This document shows, one piece after another, positions 1 through 6,780 of a DNA stretch of 7,172 nt. The stretch is from positions 1-7,172 of the forward strand of contig DAOUSH010000018.1 of the NCBI GenBank assembly GCA_030627335.1, given 5' to 3'. This DNA is from Dehalococcoidia bacterium (lineage in GTDB: Bacteria > Chloroflexota > Dehalococcoidia > Dehalococcoidales > W693). Both the position numbers and the translations under genes were made by a program. Each line of letters opens with the position of its first letter. Position 1 is the first letter of the stretch. A model generated the notes under the pieces. The model searched no databases and was not told the DNA's origin. It saw only the letters and a program-made list of their open reading frames with translations.

Positions 1-2
1 AA

Positions 3-29
3 CCCCCTCTCTTTATTAAAGAGAGGGGG
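3..29. repeat. C/T-rich perfect palindrome (12-bp stem, 3-base loop)
   Basis: Positions 3-14 (five C, then TCTCTTT) are perfectly complementary to 18-29, leaving the loop ATT at 15-17. No T-tract follows on the plus strand, and on the minus strand only two T remain before the window edge, so a terminator role cannot be judged. It could be a bidirectional terminator between the GHKL gene and a gene to the left, or a member of a dispersed intergenic palindrome family. A similar but degenerate C/T-rich palindrome lies at 6725-6756. The hairpin is seen directly; the family assignment is inference. Confidence 0.55.
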
Positions 30-40
30 AGATACATAGA

Positions 41-62
41 AAGAGGGGCACTCGCCCCTCTT
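41..62 (-). terminator. Probable intrinsic terminator of the GHKL-ATPase gene
   Basis: On the minus strand a perfect 9-bp G+C-rich stem (AAGAGGGGC with GCCCCTCTT) encloses the loop GAGT and is followed by TTTCTATGT. It begins 22 bases after the gene's stop codon at 85-87. Position and stem strength fit a Rho-independent terminator. The T-tract is short and interrupted, so efficiency is uncertain. Confidence 0.6.
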
Positions 63-84
63 AAACTGCCTGTCTTTTCTGGTC

Positions 85-1624
85 CTACCAAGGGCGAGGA
101 ACGGCTCTGCGCCTACCCTTAACAGGCAAGGTAGGTGGCGCGATGTCACCCAAGAGTTCCTTACTTGTTTTTAATTCAAAGCGGTAGGGACTGCCATTCG
201 CATCTTTTCGCGTATTCCAATACTCAATCATCTGCTTAACTGAGGTCGGAGGTTCGGAGACACCGACAAGCCGACCCAGCTTTGGTGGCTGTCCATCCTT
301 CACTCGCCCATCCCAATACATCACCAGCTGATATACATCCTGAGGTGTCAGCACTCTCGCCTTTATTTCGTAAACATATTGCTCCTTAGAGGCCAAGGTA
401 TGCAGAAGGTCAATTTTCACTCCCATTCCAGGCCAGGTTACGAAATCAGGGTCGATCTTAGAACCACTTACAATATGCGGAAGCTGCTTTCTCAGCATGT
501 CTTTTATTGCCTCCTCATCTTCTCGGCGCATTTGTTTAAATACCGGCGGTAGAAAATCGCTATCCCTGAGATTGTCTCTCAGGGCAGACCAGAACGGGTT
601 TTGTTCGTCTAGCGTGGTCTTGTTGTTTACACTAGAGAATTCTTCAGAGTCGATAACTATTTCCCCCGCAAACAAGTTAAAATGGGGGTCTCTTTCGAGG
701 TCCCATATCTCAGTAAAAGCATGGGGGGTAACTACGCGCCCTCTCAATCTTATATCAACACCCTGCGTGCGTGTATTTTGTTGATAGTAGATTTTAAGGG
801 GGTAGGGACGCCCCGTCATGCGGTCTCTCTTTTCCTCGTCTAGCCACCCCCACGTATATTGGACTGTTGCCTCTCTGCCATCTGCGATCACTTTTATATA
901 CCTAGTTTGGCTTGTGCCATAAGGTATTTCAACAGGTTGAACTGGATCCTCATTCCACCTATCCTGAGGGCTAGTGCGCCAGCGTAGCCACAGGGTGTTG
1001 CGTCTGTCAAACAGATACCCTCGGTAGATGATACCAAGGTGCTCAAGTAAGCGTGCAATCAGTCGCTCATCGAAACTTTGAAGACGCTTATATAGTGTTC
1101 GAAAGTATTCGAAGCTAGTCTGGACGAAGACACGTGTGCCAGTCTCGCCATGGGCTTTCAAAATGTCTCGATTCCATCTGCTTCCATTATCGACCGTGGC
1201 AACCATTCCACTTCTGAACGGACCGGGGATGGAATACCATGTGTTTGATGGGGCAGTAGAGTCACGAGTCAGTATCTCCCAAGGCAACCGATTTTCGGTG
1301 AGGCGACAAAGGCTGTTCTTTAACCCGTACCCGTGCTCGTTTAGGCGTCCTAACCGTTCTCCTTTTCCCCCGAGCCTCATCACGCGTGACTGTAGGTCGG
1401 ACAATGAAATTCCAGAGCCGCTATCAGCCACCACAATATGAATCAGGTCACCATCTTTCGTCAAGTGTACCGATGGTAAAGAAGTCTTGATTTTGGGCGC
1501 TAATAGCATTGTCAATCAACTCAGCAAGGGATTGATGGAAATCCAAATTTTGATGGCTCAAACCCAAGTACATCGAATCTTCGGGAGAGGTGTTAATAGG
1601 AAATTGTAGCTGTTCAGTTGCCAT
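85..1624 (-). pseudogene. GHKL-family ATPase with C-terminal PD-(D/E)XK-like nuclease domain, frameshifted
   Basis: Reading from the ATG at 1624, preceded by a strong GAGGAGG ribosome-binding site, gives MATEQLQF... up to ELIDNAISA, the N box of GHKL ATPases (residues 35-43). The frame then stops at TGA 1448-1450. The next frame, open from 1515 to 85, carries the rest. Removing one base at 1491-1497 joins them into a 512-residue protein. In that numbering DSGSGI is at 67-72, HGYGLKNS at 97-104 and GETGT near 159-163, as expected for ATP-binding boxes. An S5-like region follows, with VNNKTTLDEQ near 332-341. The C-terminus shows D405, E419-I-K421 and Q432-x3-Y436, the pattern of RecB-type PD-(D/E)XK nucleases. 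The closest known context is the prokaryotic MORC/paraMORC GHKL proteins of restriction-modification neighbourhoods. The downstream frame alone lacks the N box and has no ribosome-binding site at TTG 1515 or ATG 1509. Sampled lines are lower in G+C than mfd. DNA-defence function is inference. Confidence 0.78.
1491..1497 (-). other. Frameshift site in the GHKL-ATPase gene (CCCAAAA run)
   Basis: On the minus strand the sequence GCGCCCAAAATC has adjacent runs of three C and four A. Taking one base out of either run moves the frame from ...AISA into KIKTSLPSVH..., joining the N box to the DSGSGI box at a natural distance. The frame change is equivalent to a one-base insertion. Homopolymer runs are common sites both of sequencing or assembly errors and of real indels. 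The run is not placed as an in-frame -1 slippery heptamer, and no stimulatory structure is evident. Confidence 0.8.
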
Positions 1625-1630
1625 GTCAAA

Positions 1631-1637
1631 CCTCCTC
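1631..1637 (-). promoter_or_regulatory. Ribosome-binding site that fixes the GHKL gene start
   Basis: GAGGAGG (minus strand) lies 6 bases before the ATG at 1624. An in-frame TTG at 1639 overlaps this site and has no comparable site of its own, so 1624 is the better start. Confidence 0.75.
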
Positions 1638-1661
1638 AAGCAGGATTATGTTACCTCCGTT

Positions 1662-1691
1662 ATTATACCGCAAATTTGGCAGCTATGCCTA
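1662..1691 (-). promoter_or_regulatory. Candidate sigma-70-type promoter of the GHKL-ATPase gene
   Basis: A consensus TATAAT -10 box (minus strand, 1667-1662) is preceded at 18 bases by TAGGCA (1691-1686), which matches the -35 consensus at four of six positions. Transcription would start near 1655, giving a leader of about 31 bases that contains the GAGGAGG site. It lies in the 93-base gap after mfd. That gap shows no convincing terminator, so read-through from mfd is also possible. Confidence 0.45.
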
Positions 1692-1717
1692 TTAGCACTA
1701 CTTTACTTACTATTATA

Positions 1718-4700
1718 TCACCCCACCCTCCCCAGCACTTCCTCCAGCACCCCCTTCCACTCCCCACCTAGGTGCTTGTATTCTATCCTTATCTGCTTCA
1801 AGTCAAACTTTATACCGTCTCTTAAAACCGGTTCCAGTTTCTGCCTGTCAAAGTGCATGCCCTCGAACAGCCGTAGCACAATCTGCCCCTCCTCGGTGGA
1901 AATGGATACAATGCCAGCCCTGGTTGCCAGGAGTTTAACTCCTACCGCATAGAGCAGGTTTCCAACCTCCCGAGGCAGAGCGCCAAAGCGATCACCAAGC
2001 TCCTTAGCCATATCCCCAATCTGCCCGGCGCTATCTATACCCGCCAGGCGCTGGTAGAGGCTCAGCCGAGTATTTATATCCGAGACATATTCTTCGGGGA
2101 TATAGGTGGGGAGGGGCAGGTCTATGGTCGGTAGTGGCAGGCGTCTGGCTTTCTCTATCGGCTTTCCGTCTTCGCCAGCCTTTAATTCTTCTACTGCCTC
2201 AGCCAGCAGCCGGGTATAGAGACTGAAGCCTATGGCGTTGATATGCCCGCTCTGTTTGACCCCGAGCAGGTTACCGGCACCCCTGATTTCCAGGTCTTTT
2301 ATGGCAACGCCGAAACCGGCGCCCAGCTCAGTTGCCTCGTATATAGTGCGCAGACGCTTTTCGGCGTCCGGGGTAAGCCGCTTGCCCCTATCATACAGGA
2401 AATAGGCATAGGCTAAGTTAGCCCCCCGCCCAACACGCCCCCGCAGTTGATAGATCTGCGTCAGGCCGAACTTGTCCGCCTGGTTGACAATCAGGGTATT
2501 GGCATTGGGCACATCCAGCCCGGACTCAATGATAGTGGTGCACACCAGGACATCAATCTCACCCCGGGTGAAGTCAGCCATAACCGCCTCCAACTCCCCT
2601 TCCACCATCTGGCCGTGGGCGACAGCCAGCCTGGCTTCCGGCACCAGTGCCTGCACCTTTTCGGCGACGAAGTTTATATTCTGAACCCGGTTGTGAACGA
2701 AAAAGGCCTGGCCATTGCGCTCCAACTCACGGAGAATAGCCTCTCTTACCAGCCGGTCATCGTACTCGGCGACATAGGTTCTGATGGGTAACCGTTCCTC
2801 GGGAGGCGTCTCGATAGTGCTCATATCCCTCGCTCCCACCAGCGACATATGGAGGGTGCGGGGTATCGGGGTGGCGCTGAGGGTCAGCACATCCACATCC
2901 CGCCTCATCTTTTTCAGATACTCCTTATGGCCGACACCAAAGCGTTGCTCTTCATCGATAATCAACATTCCCAGGTCCTTGAAAACAACGTCCTTCTGTA
3001 GCAATCGGTGAGTGCCGATGCAGATATCCACGGTACCATTAGCCAGCCCTTCAAGAATGGTCCGTTGCTCTTTCGGGCTGCGGAAACGGCTCAATACCTC
3101 AATCCTGATCGGGAAAGCGCCCAGCCTCTGGCTGAAGGTGGTATAGTGCTGTTGCGCCAGCACCGTCGTCGGAACCAGCACCGCCACCTGCTTGTTGTCC
3201 ATAACCACCTTAAAAGCAGCGCGTATGGCGACCTCGGTCTTGCCATAGCCGACATCACCCAGAATAAGCCGGTCCATCGGCTTAGCTTTAGCCATATCGT
3301 TCTTCACTTCCTCCTGAACCGTTATCTGGTCGGGGGTCTCGACATAGGGGAAGGAGGCTTCAAGCTCCTGCTGCCATACCGTATCCGGGGAAAAGGCGAA
3401 TCCGGGCACCACCTCCCGGGCGGCGTAAAGGCTTAGCATCTCCCGGGCAACACTTTCCACGGACTCCACGGCTTTCTGCCTGGTTCGCCACCACTCCGGT
3501 GCCCCCAGCCGATTCAAGGCGGGCTGATGGTCGCTGGCGCCTATGTAGCGGCTGACCCGGTCTATCTGGTCGGTAGGGACATAGAGCCGGTCGCCGCCGG
3601 CATACTCCAGCACCAGATACTCACTCTCGATATGGTCGTTACTCATCGTGGTGACACCGGCAAACCTGGCAACGCCATGCTCAATATGCACCACATAATC
3701 CCCTGGCGTTATGGCAACAAAGAGCCTATGGCGTGGCATCGGGCGCTTCTTTACCATCCGCCGCTGTTTTATAAAGCCGAAGATTTCGGCGTCGGTCAGC
3801 AGGTGGCTATCCACGTTCATAGTCCAGCCACCAGCCAGTAAGCCCTGAACCAGCGTCAGGGAGGCGGGGGGCGGTATCTGTTCCACCTCTGTAACGGGTG
3901 AGGCGATAATATCTTCTTCAGCCAGCAGCTCCGACAACCGGCTAGCTTGGTGGCTGACCAGTATCAGCCGATGTCTCTGGCTCAATAGTTGCTTCACCTT
4001 TTTGATAAACAGGGGTAACTGCCCGACGTAGCCGGGGACAGGGGTGAAGTCAAGCTTATATATCTCTTCCTTCCCGACAGGCTCCCAGGAAGTCAATGCC
4101 AGATGAAGGCGGCTGTTTATTCTCGATCCCAGCTCCCCCCAGGTAAAATACGGCACAGGAAGATTTCGTGGCAGTTCTCCCCTCTCCAGCTTATTGCTGA
4201 ACAACCGGCTGGCTTCTGCTTCCAGGGCCTCTACAGCATTTCGCATGCCCTCCGGTTCATCAATTATCAGGAGCGCTCCTTCCGGCAGGTAGTCTAAAAT
4301 ACAACTATTATTGAACAATGGGGTATGTAGTTGTTTATCATCCGATATTTGCCCCTCAAGCAATATGTCAAAATCCGCTTTGCTGCCCGAAAGAGACGCA
4401 AGCAACTCCGCCGCCGGTCCGATTACTGTCTGCGATAACGTATCAAGCGAGCGCTGGTTCTGCGGGTCGAACAGACGGAGGCTATCTATGGTGTTGCCCA
4501 AGAACTCAAGCCTAACCGGCAGTTCACTAGTCGGGGGATAGATATCAAGGATGCCGCCGCGCTGGCTCATCGTTCCTGGCACCTCGACTATACCCTCCCG
4601 CCGATAGCCGATAGCCTGCCACCGTTCCAGCAGTTGCCGCGGCTCGACATCCATTCCCAGCTTCACCGTGTGCCAGGCGGAGGTGAAATCGCCGAAAGGG

Positions 4701-5104
4701 GTCACCTTCTGCATTAGAGCCGAAGCCGAGGCGATAACTAGAGGTATCTCGCCATCAAGCCCGTTTCCTGTCAACGCTGACAGCACCTGTATCCTCTCGA
4801 GCTCGGTCGAGGCATCTGTGATAACACTCTGGTAAGGCAATGCGTCGGGCTCCGGGAAAAGCCTTACATGGTCGGAGCCGCACCAGGCTGAAATCTGTTC
4901 CTGCAATCTTCTTCCGCTTGCCGGCTGAGCGGTAACCACCAGCACCGGCAGCCTTAGTTCACGGTACAGTACGACTATCAGGTAAGGCTTAGCGGCGTCA
5001 AGCACCGCCACCCCGGTACCACCCTGCCGCCGTCTCAAATCCGCCGCCAGCCGACTATAGTCTGGCATCTCCGAAATAAGCTGCAATAGACCGGTTAGCT
5101 CCAA
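1718..5104 (-). CDS. mfd: Transcription-repair coupling factor Mfd
   Basis: Mfd is a DNA translocase that pushes stalled RNA polymerase off lesions and recruits UvrA for nucleotide excision repair. The 1128-residue product is close to the usual length of about 1150 and appears complete. In order it shows a UvrB-like N-terminal module without its own Walker A, as in the family (GYRR...RGGILDIYPP, 166-191); a CarD-like RNA polymerase-interaction domain (about 464-522, beginning PGDYVVHIEHGVARF); a RecG-like helicase core with GDVGYGKT (616-623), DEEQ (717-720), SAT (743-745) and QLRGRVGR (886-893); the translocation motif ending QSGH (to 954); and a C-terminal TRCF domain. I chose the TTG at 5104 because GGAGGG sits 4 bases upstream. 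An in-frame TTG at 5116 would add four residues but overlaps that site. The gene is divergent from proB and probably monocistronic, although transcription may continue into the GHKL gene. Confidence 0.97.
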   Translation of the reverse strand: MELTGLLQLISEMPDYSRLAADLRRRQGGTGVAVLDAAKPYLIVVLYRELRLPVLVVTAQPASGRRLQEQISAWCGSDHVRLFPEPDALPYQSVITDASTELERIQVLSALTGNGLDGEIPLVIASASALMQKVTPFGDFTSAWHTVKLGMDVEPRQLLERWQAIGYRREGIVEVPGTMSQRGGILDIYPPTSELPVRLEFLGNTIDSLRLFDPQNQRSLDTLSQTVIGPAAELLASLSGSKADFDILLEGQISDDKQLHTPLFNNSCILDYLPEGALLIIDEPEGMRNAVEALEAEASRLFSNKLERGELPRNLPVPYFTWGELGSRINSRLHLALTSWEPVGKEEIYKLDFTPVPGYVGQLPLFIKKVKQLLSQRHRLILVSHQASRLSELLAEEDIIASPVTEVEQIPPPASLTLVQGLLAGGWTMNVDSHLLTDAEIFGFIKQRRMVKKRPMPRHRLFVAITPGDYVVHIEHGVARFAGVTTMSNDHIESEYLVLEYAGGDRLYVPTDQIDRVSRYIGASDHQPALNRLGAPEWWRTRQKAVESVESVAREMLSLYAAREVVPGFAFSPDTVWQQELEASFPYVETPDQITVQEEVKNDMAKAKPMDRLILGDVGYGKTEVAIRAAFKVVMDNKQVAVLVPTTVLAQQHYTTFSQRLGAFPIRIEVLSRFRSPKEQRTILEGLANGTVDICIGTHRLLQKDVVFKDLGMLIIDEEQRFGVGHKEYLKKMRRDVDVLTLSATPIPRTLHMSLVGARDMSTIETPPEERLPIRTYVAEYDDRLVREAILRELERNGQAFFVHNRVQNINFVAEKVQALVPEARLAVAHGQMVEGELEAVMADFTRGEIDVLVCTTIIESGLDVPNANTLIVNQADKFGLTQIYQLRGRVGRGANLAYAYFLYDRGKRLTPDAEKRLRTIYEATELGAGFGVAIKDLEIRGAGNLLGVKQSGHINAIGFSLYTRLLAEAVEELKAGEDGKPIEKARRLPLPTIDLPLPTYIPEEYVSDINTRLSLYQRLAGIDSAGQIGDMAKELGDRFGALPREVGNLLYAVGVKLLATRAGIVSISTEEGQIVLRLFEGMHFDRQKLEPVLRDGIKFDLKQIRIEYKHLGGEWKGVLEEVLGRVG

Positions 5105-5108
5105 GGCT

Positions 5109-5114
5109 CCCTCC
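5109..5114 (-). promoter_or_regulatory. Ribosome-binding site deciding the mfd start
   Basis: GGAGGG on the minus strand stands four bases before TTG 5104. The context GGAGGGAGC plus one base and the start codon is nearly identical to that before the methylase at 6781. This favours 5104 over the upstream TTG at 5116. Confidence 0.6.
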
Positions 5115-5124
5115 AAACGCCCTT

Positions 5125-5150
5125 AGGGCTAGCCGGAATCGACTAGCCCT
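5125..5150 (-). promoter_or_regulatory. Hairpin in the mfd 5' leader
   Basis: On the minus strand AGGGCTAG and CTAGCCCT pair perfectly over 8 bp. The stem extends inward by TCG/CGG (one G-T wobble) around the loop ATTC, giving 11 bp. The innermost extension pairs better in minus-strand RNA than in plus-strand RNA, which fits a role in the mfd transcript. If transcription starts near 5152, the hairpin forms the very 5' end of the mRNA. The 3' arm can alternatively pair with the following GGGC (GCCC-TAA-GGGC). It could stabilise the message, modulate translation, or be a protein-binding dyad in DNA. The structure is seen; its function is inference. Confidence 0.5.
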
Positions 5151-5158
5151 GAATCAAT

Positions 5159-5186
5159 ATTCTAGCACAGACTCTTTCCTTGTCCA
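5159..5186 (-). promoter_or_regulatory. Candidate mfd promoter (extended -10)
   Basis: On the minus strand TGGACA (5186-5181) matches the -35 consensus at five of six positions. A 16-base spacer leads to TAGAAT (5164-5159), preceded by TGC, an extended -10 feature. The predicted transcription start is near 5152, about 48 bases before the TTG start. The -35 box lies on the same bases as the proB -35 box on the other strand. Confidence 0.55.
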
Positions 5187-5208
5187 ACCCGCTCTGGCTT
5201 GCTATAAT
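5180..5208 (+). promoter_or_regulatory. Candidate sigma-70-type promoter of proB
   Basis: TTGTCC (5180-5185, four of six consensus positions) is separated by exactly 17 bases from a perfect TATAAT (5203-5208). The predicted start of transcription is near 5215, leaving a short leader of about 19 bases before ATG 5234. That leader contains AGGT (5223-5226) as a weak ribosome-binding site. The promoter also argues against translation starting at the upstream in-frame TTG at 5180. Confidence 0.7.
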
Positions 5209-5233
5209 GGGGCAAATTACTCAGGTTATTAAA

Positions 5234-6361
5234 ATGGCTAAGTTATCTTTACCCTATAATCGGATAGTGGTCAAGCTGGGCACCAACCTGCTCACTGGCG
5301 GCAGTAGCCAGCTGGATAAAGACATTATGTCAAACCTGTCTGCGCAGATAGCCCGCCTGCACCAGCAGGGGCTGGAGATGCTAATCGTCTCCTCGGGGGC
5401 CATCGCCGCCGGCAGACACAAACTTGGGCTGACTAAAGGACTAAAAGGTATTCCCTACAGGCAGGTACTGGCTTCGGTGGGACAGAACAGCCTGATGAAC
5501 GTCTACGAGAACCTGTTCAGCCAATACAATATTACCGTAGCCCAGGCTCTGCTGACCAAAGCCGATCTTGCCGACAGGTCTGGCTACCTCAATGCCCGTA
5601 ATGCCCTGTTGAGCCTACTGGAGCTACGCGTACTATGTATCGTCAACGAGAACGATGTGGTCGCCGTGGACGAGATTCAAGAAGCCAGGTTCGGTGATAA
5701 CGATAACCTGTCGGCTATGGTGGCCAACCTGATTGACGCCGACCTTCTGACGATGCTGACCGATATTGCCGGGCTATACACCGCCGACCCCCAGCGCCAC
5801 CCCGATGCCCGTCTCATTCCCAGGGTGAAGCGGATAGACCCGGAGATTGAGCGTCTGGCGGCTGATACTCAAAATAAGTCAGGTACCGGCGGTATGGCAA
5901 CCAAGGTGGAGGCGGCTAAACTGGCTACCGCCTCCGGAGTGACAGTAATTTTCGCCGATGGCCATGAGCCGGATGTCATCCTCCGGTTAGCCTCGGGGGA
6001 AGCTATCGGCACCATTTTCTCGCCCGTCCACACCAGACTCGAGAGCCGCAAGCGCTGGATACTGAGCGGCCTCTGCGTCCGAGGCAAGCTCATAGTAGAC
6101 TCCGGCGCTGCGATGGCGTTAAAGAGCCAACGGCGGAGCCTGCTGGCGGCGGGCATCAAGAGCCTTCAGGGAAGGTTTCAACGGGGGGACATAGTCAACA
6201 TCCAAGACCCGCAGGGAATAAGAATCGGCTGTGGCATCACCAACTACAGCTCGGCGGATATAGAAACCATAATGGGCTCTCATTCTGGGCGGATTACCGC
6301 TTTGCTGGGCTATGACTATGGCACCGAGGTGGTGCATCGCAATAATCTAGTAATACTTTAA
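5234..6361 (+). CDS. proB: Glutamate 5-kinase ProB, with PUA domain
   Basis: ProB phosphorylates L-glutamate with ATP to gamma-glutamyl phosphate, the first and usually proline-inhibited step of proline synthesis in the cytoplasm. The 375-residue product is close to the E. coli enzyme (367). The amino-acid-kinase domain shows [10 protein letters not shown] (12-21, with the phosphate-binding lysine), SSGAIAAG (53-60), NENDVV (138-143), FGDND (153-157), [11 protein letters not shown] (176-186) and GTGGMATK (217-224). A PUA domain follows from about 275 to 360, as in the long form of the enzyme. Translation could in principle start at TTG 5180, adding 18 residues, but those bases are the promoter and family members begin just before the RIVVK strand, so ATG 5234 is preferred. 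proA, the next pathway gene, does not follow and must lie elsewhere. A small gene of unknown role follows after 16 bases. Confidence 0.95.
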   Translation: MAKLSLPYNRIVVKLGTNLLTGGSSQLDKDIMSNLSAQIARLHQQGLEMLIVSSGAIAAGRHKLGLTKGLKGIPYRQVLASVGQNSLMNVYENLFSQYNITVAQALLTKADLADRSGYLNARNALLSLLELRVLCIVNENDVVAVDEIQEARFGDNDNLSAMVANLIDADLLTMLTDIAGLYTADPQRHPDARLIPRVKRIDPEIERLAADTQNKSGTGGMATKVEAAKLATASGVTVIFADGHEPDVILRLASGEAIGTIFSPVHTRLESRKRWILSGLCVRGKLIVDSGAAMALKSQRRSLLAAGIKSLQGRFQRGDIVNIQDPQGIRIGCGITNYSSADIETIMGSHSGRITALLGYDYGTEVVHRNNLVIL

Positions 6362-6377
6362 TTGAGAAAGGAGCCCG

Positions 6378-6638
6378 ATGGCTACAGGCAAACTCTACGA
6401 TTACGATGGGCAATTCCTGGCGGAAATAGACTACAAATGCTTCGACGAATCACAAAACTGGTGGGGGGAATTTATCCTCACCGAATTCAGGCGTCTCAAA
6501 GACGGCGATAGCTATATAATCGTAATGGAAGATGGGCGCAAGGGGAGATGCTTTCTTAAAAAGAAGGTCAACCGGGCTGTCTACGGGCTAACGCCACTCT
6601 ATTGCTATACCTTTAGAGGCAACGGAGAGCTTAAATAG
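6378..6638 (+). CDS. Small uncharacterised protein, 86 residues, downstream of proB
   Basis: I do not recognise this protein. It begins at ATG 6378 behind a good AAGGAG site (6367-6372) and starts 16 bases after the proB stop, so the two are probably co-transcribed and this frame is real. The product is soluble-looking, with no signal peptide or membrane segment. It is rich in aromatic residues (two adjacent W near 28-29, several Y and F) and has alternating polar/hydrophobic stretches such as YIIVMEDG, which suggest a mostly beta fold. A basic patch follows (GRKGRCFLKKKVNR, about 53-66), so nucleic-acid or anion binding is possible but unsupported. It has three cysteines without a metal-binding spacing. 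Proximity to proB does not by itself imply a role in proline metabolism. Confidence 0.72.
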   Translation: MATGKLYDYDGQFLAEIDYKCFDESQNWWGEFILTEFRRLKDGDSYIIVMEDGRKGRCFLKKKVNRAVYGLTPLYCYTFRGNGELK

Positions 6639-6659
6639 CAGGCTTAATCGGCTTATAAT
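6631..6659 (+). promoter_or_regulatory. Weak candidate promoter for the methylase gene
   Basis: A perfect TATAAT at 6654-6659 is preceded at 17 bases by TTAAAT (6631-6636), which matches only three of six -35 positions and overlaps the end of the small gene. Transcription would start near 6666, giving a leader of about 115 bases before ATG 6781. A second TATAAT at 6759-6764 has no acceptable -35 box and would leave almost no leader. Confidence 0.3.
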
Positions 6660-6712
6660 GATAAAAGTTAATCTGTATTAGATAGGTTTTAAATATGGTG
6701 CTTCACTACAGC

Positions 6713-6756
6713 GAGGGGGTAAATCCCTCTCTATCTCCCTTTACGAAATGGAGAGG
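6713..6756. repeat. Degenerate C/T-rich intergenic palindrome before the methylase
   Basis: Two small hairpins adjoin. GAGGG (6713-6717) pairs with CCCTC (6725-6729), and TCTCCCTTT (6734-6742) pairs with AAATGGAGA (6746-6754) with one mismatch and the loop ACG. The composition (CCCTCTC...TTTA..AAA..GAGAGG) resembles the perfect palindrome at 3-29, suggesting a shared dispersed family. The first hairpin could also act as a weak terminator for the proB transcript, but no run of T follows. Confidence 0.4.
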
Positions 6757-6780
6757 AGTATAATAAATGGGGAGGGAGCA

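Noticed and set aside
1491..1497. Programmed ribosomal frameshift in the GHKL gene
   Set aside because: The C CCA AAA heptamer is not in the reading phase of the upstream frame, and the required shift is +1 with no adjacent stop or stimulatory element at the site.
1678..1689. Hairpin GGCA-TAGC-TGCC after mfd as a terminator
   Set aside because: The stem is only 4 bp and is followed by AAATTTG rather than a T run.
1590..1952. Plus-strand open frame across the GHKL/mfd gap
   Set aside because: It is antisense to the certain 3' end of mfd and to the GHKL start, with low-complexity S/P/L-rich content and no recognisable domain.
2447..3841. Several plus-strand open frames inside mfd
   Set aside because: All are antisense to conserved Mfd helicase and RNA polymerase-interaction motifs and show no domain of their own.
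5180..5233. N-terminal extension of ProB from TTG 5180
   Set aside because: These bases form the -35 and -10 boxes of the probable proB promoter, and the 18 extra residues have no counterpart in the family.
6695..6763. 22-codon plus-strand frame before the methylase
   Set aside because: It runs through the C/T-rich palindrome, has no good ribosome-binding site and reads like a translated intergenic repeat.
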